Source: Aphelenchoides besseyi
Taxonomy: Eukaryota; Nematoda; Chromadorea; Rhabditida; Aphelenchoididae
Assembly: GCA_024699855.1 (NCBI GenBank)
Contig: JAMPIQ010000001.1
Coordinates: 14,508,001-14,572,000, forward strand
Direction: 5' to 3'
Length of the DNA: 64,000 bases
Position 1 is the first letter of the stretch, and each line of letters starts with the position of its first letter. A program made the translations under genes and the position numbers. Below, one piece after another: positions 8,972 through 19,213 of this stretch. Below the pieces are notes generated by a model, which worked only from the letters and a program-made list of their open reading frames with translations, made no database searches and was not told the origin of the DNA.

Positions 8972-10398
8972 TCAACATGTGAAGAACTGTAATTGAGTGG
9001 TATCGGGGATCAAAAATACTCGAATGGAAACTGAATGAACATCATGACAGCATTTTTTAACACCATTCTCTTTTTTCTCGTCAATCAGAGTGAAACCAAA
9101 CTCCCTCTTGAGCACTTCACTGGAAAACCTATGGATGAATTGCTGAAAAGAAACTTGAAGGTGAACAGGAGCTAATTGGACAAACCGAAGGGACGAGAAT
9201 GTTCAAGTAGAGGTTAAAGTCCTCACGTAAGTTGCAATCTTTTTGTAGACCATATCCCAATTCTTTTGCAGTCGTGATGAAGACTTTGAGCGTGACAAGA
9301 ATATCACGAATTCCAGCGATCAGGGATTCGAATGTCTGCAATTTGTGTTTGCAAAGAAAGCAGTCCAGATAAACTCACAGATCGAATAACATACAGTCTA
9401 CAGTAGAGATGCAAGACGAAATGATCGTTGATTATGCGCATATCTCTCAGTCCTCTAGCACATAAAATAAATGCACTGTCCTCGCACAAATCTTCCAGCG
9501 AATCGAAGGTGTTGGGTGGAAGGTAAACAGTCACTTCCTCGATAGTTTCATTAGGCTCCAATCTAGGAATGAAGTCGATCAACGAGGGGATCGAACCAAC
9601 TTACGGGCCACAATCGTCCAACATAGCCAAATTCAAATTGTGTTTGTTTGAAAACTTGATTTTGCGAGTTTTAACTCGGAAAAATGGAGCAAAATCTGAA
9701 CAACATGACGACGACGTCATCAACTGCGGACAGAAACTTACGTGTTATATAGTTATATTGTGCTTCGATTAACAGTTCGCTTAACAAAGTTTGTCGCTTT
9801 GACAGCTGAAGTGCTAGACAGCCGTCATTGCAGTGAACGCGTGTAATCTTATTCGGCAACATGTCCAAAACAAACTGCGAACAATGAGATCTAACAAACA
9901 TGGAAACAAGTTCGACGTCTGTCAAATGTGGAGCTTCTACAAAAACGGTAACTAGTGGAATCGCACAAACTTACTGTTGATATGTCTGGTGATTTCCACC
10001 CATTCAGGAATGAAGTCACGAGTCAACCACAGACGTCTTAGCTCGATTTTCAGTTTAGTTAGATTTCTAGCCAAGGACAATAGGACGACTAGGTGTTCGT
10101 ACTCCACGAAGAATCTGATCTGGACGCCAAAGTCTTTTCGCAGCTGGTACGAGTTGTCGGATCCAAAGTAGATGGTAGGCCTTTGCGGTTGTGAGTTGAA
10201 GAAAGCGTTCAAGGACTCTTGGCTGGTCAACAACACACAAAGCGAGGATTCGCAAAACTCCGGATCCACGATTTCGTCCGTCTCATCAACATAGTTGCGG
10301 CTTCCTGACAAGTGATACAGTAGAAGCAATCGGCTCGTGTTGCTTAGCCGTGGACCTCTGCCCAGTTCTGTCCTCCGTTTCTTCGGTTGAGAGGCCAT
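8972..10398 (-). CDS. uncharacterised protein, 6 exons
   Basis: The start chosen is MASQPKKRRTELGRGP at 10398; an in-frame Met upstream at about 10476 is possible. Five introns of about 40-48 nt join in phase. The stop is TGA at 8972-8974, with a minus-strand AATAAA (TTTATT at 8946-8951) just after it. The product is about 370 residues, with a short basic N-terminus and then Leu-rich strands and helices (LVVLLSLARNLTKLKIELR, FESLIAGIRDILVTLKVF). The spacing of LTKLKIELRRL recalls the leucine-rich parts of F-box-associated proteins, but no F-box or named domain is recognised. Confidence 0.55.
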
Positions 10399-10593
10399 TA
10401 GTGTAGAATCCAGACAATGTAAACGAGTGTTGTGAATGGATGCCAAAAGCAGCCCAAATATTTGCGCGTGACTCATTTTGCCAGAACTCAACACAGTCCG
10501 TTCGAGTGACAATTTCTGTCAAACAAGAATTCCAAGCGAGATCAATTCATAAGCATTTTATTTGGATTCTGATGAGAGCACAACAAAAAGAGT

Positions 10594-11736
10594 TCAACTT
10601 TTGCTGCTCAATTGTTGTAGACGTTCCATCAAACCGTCCATTTCGTTGAGAATCATCGCGCTCTCGGCATCAAAGTTCGGAATGTCCGGCAACAGGTTCT
10701 TTCCAGCCAACAACTGAAATCGAAGAACAGGAAGTAAGGACCTGTGTGAGAACTTACATTCAACTTGTAGATCGCTTCTTGAGCCTTACGAAGCGCTCCT
10801 TCGGTACGCTCCAACTTCTCTTGGACCACCGGATTGTTGCGGATTTCTCGTTTGATCTGTTCCGTGAGCTTCGACGTCGTTGCGCTCTTTTCCACTTCAC
10901 CGCCGGTTTGGTTCGAACAACTGCACGTGCTATGGCGGATCGACACTGGAGCTGGATGGTAGCAGGAACAGAAAGTCGAGATCTTCGAGCTCGTAAGCGA
11001 CAGCTCACGTATTGCGTTCGGAGTTTCGAATCCAACACTCGACAGTTTCGAGATGCTTTTGGTTCGTTTCACTTTCTTCTTTGTCGGTTGACGTGGACCC
11101 GAGACCGTGTACGAGAAAAAGCGTTTGATTTGGTTGTTTCGAATGAAGGTGCGAAGCGTCAGATCCTCCTCCAACGCCTTCTTTTTGCCCTTCAAGTCAA
11201 CGGTGGCGACTGTGATCGTACTCTCGGTGTGACTGCATGCAACGTCGCTTTTCTGTAATCCGCGAGTTAAGACAACTCGTTCAGTAGGGGTCCCACCTTG
11301 TCCAATGGTTGTTTCTTTTTCACTGGTGCCGCTGGAGTCGGTTTGAACGACGCGATTGGAGCTGCTCGAACCGCACCAATAGATGGAGACAATTTTGGGA
11401 CATAAATCGGCGTACACGTGACCAACGGACGTTTGTCGACCGGCTTTGGTGACAGAAGAGATGAACGACGATTTGGAGTTCTTGAAGCCGAAGATCGAGT
11501 TGTAGAACGTCCTCTAACATCTGAAACAAGACGATTCGTGAGTGACCGAAGTGAGGAAACTGACGGTTCTTTTTGCTGCTCGTTTTCTGCGATTTCTTGC
11601 AACACGCGAGCCATCCGCTGCGTTTTGGTTTCTTCCTGGGCTCCGGTGGTTTCTTGATCGTAGTGCTGTTCTTGGTCGAAGCTGCCGGATGACTTTTACC
11701 AACAACAGGATGCGGCTTCTGGTAAACGGACGACAT
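10594..11736 (-). CDS. basic, partly coiled-coil protein of unknown function
   Basis: The start is MSSVYQKPHPVVGK at 11736. Exon 1 splices in phase (GTCAGT donor) to an exon starting HVRGRSTTR. A third exon begins KSDVACSHTES, and the last reads LLAGKNLLPDIPNFDAES and ends in TGA at 10594. The product is about 310 residues. The N-terminal half is Lys/Arg/Ser/Pro-rich. A middle segment reads KALEEDLTLRTFIRNNQIK. The C-terminus is helical and heptad-like (VVQEKLERTEGALRKAQEA). Such proteins are often nuclear or spindle associated, but no family was identified. Poly(A) signal: TTTATT at about 10557. Confidence 0.55.
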
Positions 11737-11882
11737 TCCAACACCAAGAACTCTGTCGACCGTTCTGGTTTTCGATTGACGTCCGAATAATCGAATGGTT
11801 GAAGATGCAGATTTTGTTGGAATCGTTAATTTTACAAGAGATGCGGTTTGGTTTAGGAATACGACCAAGAGAACAGTCGAAT

Positions 11883-13093
11883 TTAGGCGTGAGCAGTTCG
11901 ACTAAAAGCGCTGCTTATCACTTGTACGGAGGTTGATTGATTGCCGAAAACTCTGAAAGAGCTCCGGAATCCTTTGATCAGTTTACGTCGATAACAAGTG
12001 ATAATCAGTAGAACGGTAAGAGAGTTGAGAAAAGGACTCCAAGAACTCATAGTCGAGGTCATTTCACCCAACAACCAAGACTCCATGTTGAGAAGCGCAA
12101 AAACCAACTTCCCAGCGAGCGGAAGTGTCAGAGTTATTGCCGGAATTGTAATCTAAAAACGAATAGAGACAACTGGTTAGTGAGCTCACTTTTATATACA
12201 AGGTGAGGGCAAAATCGTTGAGCATTGACTTTGCTTTTCCCGACAATCTCGCAGCCTGTTGCTTGGTCAACCGATACGACGAGAAAGCAATAAGAATAGA
12301 AAGCAGAAAGCTTCCGATCAGTATCGTCCGGCGATATAACAAATGCCAAGAAGCTGTTTTACTCGTCTGAACGACGACCGTGAATATTGAGAGGAAAAGT
12401 TACCTTCAAGTCATTTGACAAAATCACATTAAAGTACTTTTTGAATACGCAGAGCCCGTGAAGTTATAAGCTTGACTCTGCATTGTACGATTCAAACAGC
12501 AGTCTAACATACTAAAACCAAAGACTCCAAACGCAGAGCCAATGGCGACTAAGATCATGCAAACGAGATATGAAGGACGAGGAGCTACACGGCTAAATAA
12601 CTTGACGTTGAAGTATTCGGATGGTATCAATTACTGTTTAATAATGTAGTATCGGTAAACAAACTCCATAAGCACAATTGTGCTTTGAGCTAGAGTCGAA
12701 GTCACGAGAAGTGCCAAGGATACGAACTGTCCGAACAACGGCAAGTACATGATTGGCCCATAGATGAAACTGAAGATGATTCCATTTTCAGTTCGAAAAT
12801 ACTTCAATTGGCACAGGAGTTGGCTTCAAAGGTTGAATCTTGCTTACCACTAAACACGACGCGTTGGCTACAACCAAGAACGAATCCACGCTTGTTGAGG
12901 CGATCAAAATGCTTTTGTAGGACTTGATTGCCGACGGACTGTGCCATAAGATCATGTAAAAGACGAGTAGATTAGTGAATGGCGACAGGAAATAGATCGC
13001 TATACTGTTGACGAAACGTAATGCTGCAACGCTGTCAACGTCTTTACTCCAGGTTTTCGCACTCAATTCAACGTAATTGCCAACGTCTGACAT
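11883..13093 (-). CDS. nematode seven-transmembrane chemoreceptor-like GPCR (5 exons)
   Basis: Start MSDVGNYVEL at 13093. Exons join in phase at SCLV|YFRTENG, YIIK|HRVAPRP, AYSK|TSWHLL and LYIK|ITIPAI, with introns of 37-84 nt, to about 330 residues. Seven hydrophobic segments are visible, including VNSIAIYFLSPFTNLLVFY, FIYGPIMYLPLFGQFVSLA, YLVCMILVAIGSAFGVFGF, TILIGSFLLSILIAFSSY and SWSPFLNSLTVLLIITCYR. SPSAIKSYKSILIAS after helix 1 and the helix 7 pattern ending in YRRKL are typical of the Srd/Srh/Str group of nematode receptors. It probably sits in a sensory-neuron membrane; the ligand is unknown. Confidence 0.75.
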
Positions 13094-13500
13094 CTTGGCA
13101 TCGTCTGACTAATTTCTGTTGGTGAAATCGTTGTGTCGTTTGATTAGTTCAATGAGTTTGTTTGTAGGTGTTGTAATACAAAATGCGTACGTTACCTGTC
13201 CATTCGTACTTTCGCTTGTTTTCGTGATACTAGACATGTCGCATTTGCGTCAATCATAATCCTTCGACTACAATGTTGTTACTCGATATTTTAGCAGCTT
13301 CTGTCTAATAAACCTATCCGGTCGACAACACGAAACCCAATGTTGAGTAATGCACGCATTTTAATGTGATGTTCGGTGTTTACTGCAAGTTGTATTGCCG
13401 ACTGATCTTTTGGAATGCAGTAACAGAAGTTTTTTCGTGTACGTAGACGTTCTAAAACCGTCGCATAGTCGGACCGATTAGCGACGACGTACAATCGGAT
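13094..13500. other. intergenic with a truncated coding-like fragment
   Basis: On the minus strand about 13294-13500 reads like protein (SDYATVLERLRTRKNFCYC, QLAVNTEHHIKMRALLNI). Its upstream side stops exactly at the left edge of duplication block B, so it may be the remnant of a gene cut by the insertion. No other feature is seen. Confidence 0.3.
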
Positions 13501-13677
13501 CGAACAAATTCGGATCACTTGAAAAGCTGACCAAGTTCTACAAGGTCTATTTCTCTTCTCCATCTAATTCGATTGCTTTAGACGTATCCATATCTCAACA
13601 ACTTCACTGGGGAGATCGAAGACTTTCCGGTTTGGTTACCGTGTGTTCGTCCTTTCGTCCAATGGCAAAAGAAGTGA
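13501..13677 (+). pseudogene. orphan 3' exons of the SH2-like gene
   Basis: Copy of 5606-5782: the last part of exon 2, the intron and the whole last exon with its stop. The first coding exon is absent, so the SH2-like protein cannot be made from here. One change in the exon turns Ile to Thr (KLIKFYK to KLTKFYK). Confidence 0.75.
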
Positions 13678-13745
13678 TTGTGCATTCGGTCAATAAACAC
13701 TGTGAATTAATATGCCTGTTTATTGATACTAAGAAAGTGGAGAGA

Positions 13746-14456
13746 TTACAATCCGACCGGCAATCCCGATCCCAATTGACCGAGAAGTTGGTCGAGAACC
13801 TTTTGCAATTGAGGGATCAGTTGTTGGACGAAATCCAACGGCAACACACCCTCCGGGATTCCCAACAGTCCGGTGAGATTGTTCAAGACGGGATTCAAGA
13901 TGTCGACCACTCCACCGACCAAGCCGGTGACATCGCCCAAAAGTTGCTCCAACAATCCGCTGACATCTCCGAGCAATTGATCCAAAAGCTTCTCGACGGC
14001 CGCCAACAGTGCTTTAAGGAAGGGAACCAGGTCGACGTTCGATGGGATGTTCAGAATATTTCTCAACTCCTCCAACAATCCATCAAGACCACTGCCCGAT
14101 CCACTGCCACCTTCCAACGGCAACAACGAGTCGACAGTGCAGGTGATTTGAGTGAGAATCGAATCCAATTGAGTCAAGATGGAGAGCAGTTGGACGAATT
14201 GGGCGGGATCGACGGCTCCGGGCAAGTTGAGCAGTTTGACGATCTTGGTCAACGTTCCGGGTTGTTTGCAGCCGCCCAACAGACCAGTGACTTCGCCAAC
14301 CACTGGCTGAGCATTTCCGACCACTCCATCGACGGTTCCCAGCACGTTTCCGACAAGATTGCCGAGCAGTGGAGATCCCTGACCGTTGGCCACTGGAGAG
14401 GCCTGAGTCGAGATGATGAGAAGAGAAAAGAAGACGGCGATTGAAGTACGAGACAT
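13746..14456 (-). CDS. secreted Leu/Gly-rich repetitive protein, copy 2
   Basis: Encodes exactly the same protein as the gene at 5851-6561. Three base differences were found by eye in the coding region (14307, 14343 and 14346 relative to copy 1) and all are silent. The promoter-side flank differs more. The start, signal peptide and TATA box are kept, so it should be a working duplicate. Either the copies are recent and under constraint or gene conversion keeps them alike. Confidence 0.75.
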   Translation of the reverse strand: MSRTSIAVFFSLLIISTQASPVANGQGSPLLGNLVGNVLGTVDGVVGNAQPVVGEVTGLLGGCKQPGTLTKIVKLLNLPGAVDPAQFVQLLSILTQLDSILTQITCTVDSLLPLEGGSGSGSGLDGLLEELRNILNIPSNVDLVPFLKALLAAVEKLLDQLLGDVSGLLEQLLGDVTGLVGGVVDILNPVLNNLTGLLGIPEGVLPLDFVQQLIPQLQKVLDQLLGQLGSGLPVGL

Positions 14457-14501
14457 TTCAGCGGAAAGAACTGATGATGATTGACTGTCCTTCAACTGCC
14501 G

Positions 14502-14509
14502 CTTTTATA
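14502..14509 (-). promoter_or_regulatory. TATA box of the secreted-protein gene, copy 2
   Basis: Minus-strand TATAAAAG, 46 bp before the ATG at 14456, same arrangement as copy 1. Confidence 0.55.
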
Positions 14510-15518
14510 GTGGATTGGAACGTGCGAAGTGATCAACTTGTGTTTCACAAAAGCTGAGTGTTCAACCGATTGACATTCAAATCCTGTTTATCTTGTTCAA
14601 TTGATCGTTCCAGCGTCTGACTTTGTTGAACTTTAAATCACAGTCCTGTTGCATATCGAATTGATAACAGTAAGAGTGTTCATTGGCGTTCAGCGATCTG
14701 ACTGTTCAGTTGTATGGTTCGATAAAAAGTACAGAACACTCTGATCGGCATGTTCTCTGATACTATTCCAACTGTCTATGAGTTCCACTGGAATGAGCGG
14801 AACAATCCAAAATTTCGAGATCTCTGCCACTTGAGGGCTGAGATCATCCCACTAACCTTAAGAGTAGGTCAAATAGACAGAAATGGCGAGTGACTGCGAA
14901 AAGAAGAGGGTTCGGTGGTGCAATTAAAGTGATGGGAAGGCGGCGGTCCAGGAGCAAAGTTTGACCGTCACTCGCCCTCTCTCTTTGCAGTTGTCTATGA
15001 ATACGAAGAAGAGTGGTCGCTTGAGAGTTACAGTGAGCTATACACCATCTTTTCTGCCTCATCAATTTCAATGGCTCTTCAGAATCCTAATAACAAAATC
15101 AACTGCCTTTCACAATCTCTCACTAATGTTTAGGAAGGATGCTTGAATATATTCAAGCGTAGTATCTCAATGGACATGGTTACGAAGGCGTTGACCAACC
15201 TCATGTTATTCTAAGACGATGATTTGAAAAAGAACGCAATTAGCTAAAGGATACAACGGTGAGAAGAAGTCCCGCTGGGTATTCTTTCAGTTGACCGTCA
15301 TGGATCTCTACTTCCGAATTTGCCACCCGAATTCCTATTGGTGGGTAACTCGACGGTCGGAATCAAACCTCGCGGCAACAATGTAACTGATTAGCGGGAT
15401 CTTTGTGACGCAATTTTGTCTTTGTAAACGATTACTAGAAATCCAAATAAACCAACCTCGCAGTCCTAATAATTGATCAGGTTTATCGGAGACGTTTCAA
15501 CTGACAGCTCCAAAACAA

Positions 15519-15526
15519 TATATAAA
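15519..15526 (+). promoter_or_regulatory. TATA box of the short bHLH copy
   Basis: TATATAAA, 52 bp before the ATG at 15578, at the position matching 717-726. Confidence 0.5.
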
Positions 15527-15577
15527 CCACAGCTAGTAGTCGACAGTAAGTCCGTTTAAAGCCTAGTCAAACCCTAT

Positions 15578-15919
15578 ATGTCCAAACGTCAAATTGAGTC
15601 GACTGAGGAGCCTCAATTAAAGGCAAAGCGTGTATTCTGTGTACTAATTTTCTCAAGATGATGAAAGCCGATCGCGGAAGAATTTATCATCAACAGCTCC
15701 AGAAGGAGTCAAAAAGTAAGTGTAAATCAATGTATTAAATTTACTTTCATTTTATCAGTCCATGCGTTCAACGCTGGACGAGAGTCATTGGCAAATGAGC
15801 TTTTGCTCAGACAAATGGCTTCATACCCAACAATCTTTCAGCCACAACAACCGCTTCCACCATCGTCCAAAACGACCAGTCATATGCATTCAAGTGACCT
15901 ATCGTCCAACGGCAATTAA
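15578..15919 (+). CDS. truncated bHLH-like paralogue lacking loop and helix 2 (3 exons)
   Basis: Exons 15578-15622, 15658-15715 and 15759-15919 give 87 residues in frame. Exon 1 reads MSKRQIESTEEPQLK. Exon 2 is 58 nt against 208 nt in the full copy, an exact loss of 150 nt (50 codons): the basic region and start of helix 1 remain (HQQLQKESK) while the loop and helix 2 are gone. The last exon is nearly identical (one Pro to Leu change). Intron 1 would need a GC-AG pair, since the donor reads AAAG|GCAAAG. It may be a pseudogene, or a short product keeping the conserved tail; the strong conservation of exon 3 supports some function. Confidence 0.5.
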
Positions 15920-16090
15920 ACGTTCACTTTGGTTCTATGGTTATCTGGTTTGTTATACAAGAAATTGTTGTCTCTTGAAATCTGTCAATAAATTGAATTC
16001 TTCTACTGTTGTACAGAATGTTTCTTTGGTACAACCGCCGCGTTGGTATCGGCCTTAACACAAAGTCACTTCTTGTCGTCGTGCTTGTGT

Positions 16091-16163
16091 GGCCGCGTGG
16101 CGCAATGGATAACGCGTCTGCCTACGGAGCAGAAGATTGTCGGTTCGAATCCGATCGTGGTCG
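16091..16163 (+). tRNA. tRNA-Arg(ACG)
   Basis: A 73-nt cloverleaf. The acceptor stem GGCCGCG pairs with CGTGGTC (two G-U pairs). The D-arm holds the A box TGGCGCAATGG, the anticodon loop is CTACGGA with anticodon ACG (read as ICG for CGN Arg codons), and the T-arm is CGGTTCGAATCCG. No intron. The discriminator base is G and CCA is not encoded, as expected in a nuclear gene. The closing sequence is followed by TTTTTG, a weak Pol III stop. Confidence 0.93.
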
Positions 16164-16282
16164 AGCATCTTTTTGATTTTGCAAACGAGTTTATGAAAAT
16201 GCAAATTTTGAATTGACACCCGAATTTTGAGTCGTTTCCTTCATTCGACTTGTTTTGTTTGGCAGAAATTGCGGTCAACGAG

Positions 16283-17533
16283 ATGACTTCTGCTCGTCTG
16301 GCTGAATCAGTGGAAAGCGGCGCATCGTGTATCGCTCGTACAACCCTCAAGACAAATGGCATTCAATTGGGACAAACGATTCTTGGTGAGCGCTTAGATT
16401 GAATCCAAATTTGCTTTGTTGTAGGAACCGGTTCGTATTCGACGGTTATTCTCGGCTTTAGTGATCGTTTGAATTGTGCAGTGGCCGTCAAGAAGATTGA
16501 TCGTCGGTAAGTCGCTAATCGTTCATTTTCCATTACCTTTTTTAGTACTCGCAGCGAGTATGTTCAACGATTTTTGCCGCGAGAATTGAATCTCGTGATG
16601 CACTTGAATCATCCTAACATTCTCAAAGTCTACAACGTAAATGACAATCACGAACGTGTTTGAAGTTGGCTTTCAGATTATTCGAACTGGCGCACATGTT
16701 TGCATGATACAAGAGTATGCGGCTAATGGAGATATGTTGAAAATCATCCAAAAACGCGGTCGCATTGACGAAATAGACGGACGTTTTTGGTTTCGACAAC
16801 TGATTGCTGGATTGGAGGTGAAGTGCACAAAAGGATAAGATGATCGAAATGTTATTTTTAGTATTTGGAATCAATGTGCATTATTCATCGAGACTTGAAA
16901 TGTGAAAATCTTCTACTGGACGGGTACAACAACCTGAAAATTTGCGATTTTGGTTTCGCTCGTTTTCTTCAACCGAATCAATCATCAACCTCATTTTGTG
17001 GGTCTAAGATAAGTTGAATAATTCGTTCGTGATACTGGTTGATTTTAGGCATATGTTGCATTGGAGATTTTGCGCAGATGCACTTATCACAACAACGCTG
17101 TGGACATTTGGAGTGCTGGAATCGTGCTTTACGTCATGTTGACTGGTTGGTTTTCACACCAATACTCTTAACATTTTGAGTTTAGGAGTCATGCCATTTG
17201 ACGATCGTCGACCACGTGTTATGGTTGAGCAACAACGTAAGCACAAGCTCAGTTTCCATAAACTTTCGTATCCGAGTCAATCAGCTCGTGAACTCATTTA
17301 CACAATGCTTCATCCAAATCCAAAGGTTCGAGCTACCATTCCGCAAATTCTTCATTCTGAATGGCTTCGCGAGACTTCGTAAGTTATAGAGAAACATTAA
17401 ATGACACTTTTATAGATATCACTTGAGAGGTCCGGCGATCGAAGATGACGGCTCTTGCAGTGATTCTTCGTGTACAACTGCAAATTCGATTACCGATGAA
17501 CAATATCGCACATTAAATATTAAACGTCAATGA
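16283..17533 (+). CDS. TSSK/CAMK-like serine/threonine kinase
   Basis: About 320 residues in 8 exons. Kinase motifs in order: Gly loop [16 protein letters not shown] (catalytic Lys), [13 protein letters not shown] (HRD and Asn), CDFGFARF (DFG) and [20 protein letters not shown]. This layout resembles testis-specific kinases and related CAMK kinases. Two oddities sit together. The intron after FCGSK has ATAAGT where GTAAGT is expected, so it would be an AT-AG intron; and the APE motif reads ALE. The frame is otherwise intact and the phase fits only this splice. It may be a working gene with a rare donor or an early pseudogene. The tRNA-Arg lies 119 bp upstream. Stop TGA at 17531. Confidence 0.8.
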
Positions 17534-17675
17534 CTTTTATTGTACAAATCAACTTTGAACATCGTTTTTGACATGTTACTAAAGCATTAATTAATTCGCT
17601 TTCAACGTAGGTCATTAACACTGTTGTTAGTTTTCTGAAATGTGAGGAGTATTCCAATACTTCGCATTTTTTTGA

Positions 17676-19213
17676 TCAACTATCAATGCAAGTTGAGTCC
17701 TGACTATTTCTACTCCATTGGCCATTAACAAGGCAGACGTAAATGTTAATCGGACTCAGCGAATCTTTATGGAAATAGCCCGTTTGGCAAACATGAGCAA
17801 TTTTGATTCCAACTGGCTGCGGACCTGAGATTTGATTTGCTCCCGGTTTTGGCGTCAACGTGTTGTTGAGATAAAGATTCAATTGTGGACAAGTGACAGT
17901 TGAAGGTGCTGTTGTCGTGGGATCTGCTTGAGCGTTCGTGGGCACTACAACAAGAAGTAAATTTCAATTTTAACGACTTACATGAACATTTTTGTGTTCC
18001 AGCTGTATCATTCCACTCTCCATTGGATGTGCAGGTGAATGGCATGGATGTTTTGCCATTCAAATGTACACGTCCAAAACGACAATAAACGTTCACAGAT
18101 TCTCCCTGATTGAAAAGTTGTTTGGTTGGTTGCGGGAAAAACATTTCAGTACTGGAGTCAATATTGAAAAGTTGGCATTGAATCTGAAAATCAACTGAAA
18201 TTCCATTCGAAATAATAAACAAACTCCATTGGAAGTTGTTGATGATATTTGTGTACTTGAACTACTAATCGACGAACTCGTGGATTGTGTTATAGTGGAC
18301 AGCAGTTGAATATCTGATGGTGCTGAAATAGAAGCAATAACTCACGATGAAGTTTAATTTACATAGACACGGCTCTGTTTCACCTGTATCATCCCACTCT
18401 CCATTGGACGTGCAGTTGAATTGCATTGATGTTTTGCCATTCAAATGTACACGTCCAAAACGACAATAAACGTTCACAGATTCTCCCTGATTGAAAAGTT
18501 GTTTGGTTGGTTGCGGGAAAAACATTTCAGTACTGGAGTCAATATTGAAAAGTTGGCATTGAATCTACAGATCTGTTACAGTTATAACTCCACTAAAAAC
18601 AACCCCGTTAGCTGTCGTTGATTGCGTACTCAAGGTGCTTGTAAATGTGCTTTGCGAAGAATGGATAGAAAGAGTTGTGGTCACAGAACTCGAAGACAAC
18701 GTGGATGATGAGCTGCTTGAAGTGAATTCAGTGGAGCTGCTGAAATAGAAATTGAGTTTTAAATTGGCAATCTGTGTAACCTCAATGGCGATTCAGTAGA
18801 TGTTCTAAAAATGAACTAAATGCAAGTTTTCGTATTCAACAAACTCAATATTTGTCGATGTTTCTAGAGCTCTTGTCGAAAATTCGGTAGTGGATTCAGT
18901 CGGAGACTCAGTGGTGCTTTCAATTGATGTGGTACTTGTGAACTCAGTAGAAGATTCGGAAGTTAATTCTGAAGTTGTTTCGGTTATCGATTTAGATGCG
19001 GTCTCGGTTATGATCGACTCAGTTGTGGTCGGACTAAAATAAAGTAAATCGATAAGAGTTTACGGCTTGCCTTTCACTTGTAGAAACTTCTGATGTGCTC
19101 GTTGGGATTACCGAAGTCGTTGATTCCAACGACGAAGAAGGTTCATCGCTCGTTGTTTGACTTTTAACAAACGTTAAAATCAGTAAAATGTGTGTTACTA
19201 ATAGACGACACAT
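17676..19213 (-). CDS. mucin-like secreted protein with sushi (CCP) domains
   Basis: Start MCRLLVTHILLILTFVKSQ is a signal peptide. A Ser/Thr/Glu-rich mucin-like stretch follows (TSIESTTESPTESTTEFS), then two near-identical CCP modules (each IQCQLFNIDSSTEMFFPQP, then VNVYCRFGRVHLNGKTSM, then CTSNGEW) and a third, diverged module to the end (CPQLNLYLNN ... VCQTGY ... CLVNGQW ... CIDS). The first intron appears to be GC-AG (AAAG|GCAAGC). One join in the mucin part near 18830 could not be solved in frame. Proteins of this build are extracellular and act in adhesion or cover the cell surface. The two alike modules could be spliced as alternatives. Confidence 0.65.
18004..18568 (-). repeat. tandemly duplicated sushi exon
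   Basis: 18004-18187 and 18385-18568 align over 184 bp at an offset of 381 bp. About five differences lie at the exon's 3' end and the rest is identical, including the intronic acceptor side. Confidence 0.9.

Larger units (their letters stand above)
13501..15066. repeat. segmental duplication block B, copy of 5606-7168
   Basis: Same order and orientation as the source, offset by 7895 bp at the left edge. The left edge lies inside a coding exon and the right edge is about 7 bp from the second duplicated block (15073-16017). Confidence 0.95.
15073..16017 (+). repeat. duplicated bHLH block, copy of 250-1370
   Basis: Contains the 5' flank, TATA box, gene and 3' flank of the bHLH-like locus. The non-coding flank has diverged a good deal, while the last exon is almost unchanged. 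Duplication A/B and this one therefore differ in age, although they now lie side by side. Confidence 0.9.
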
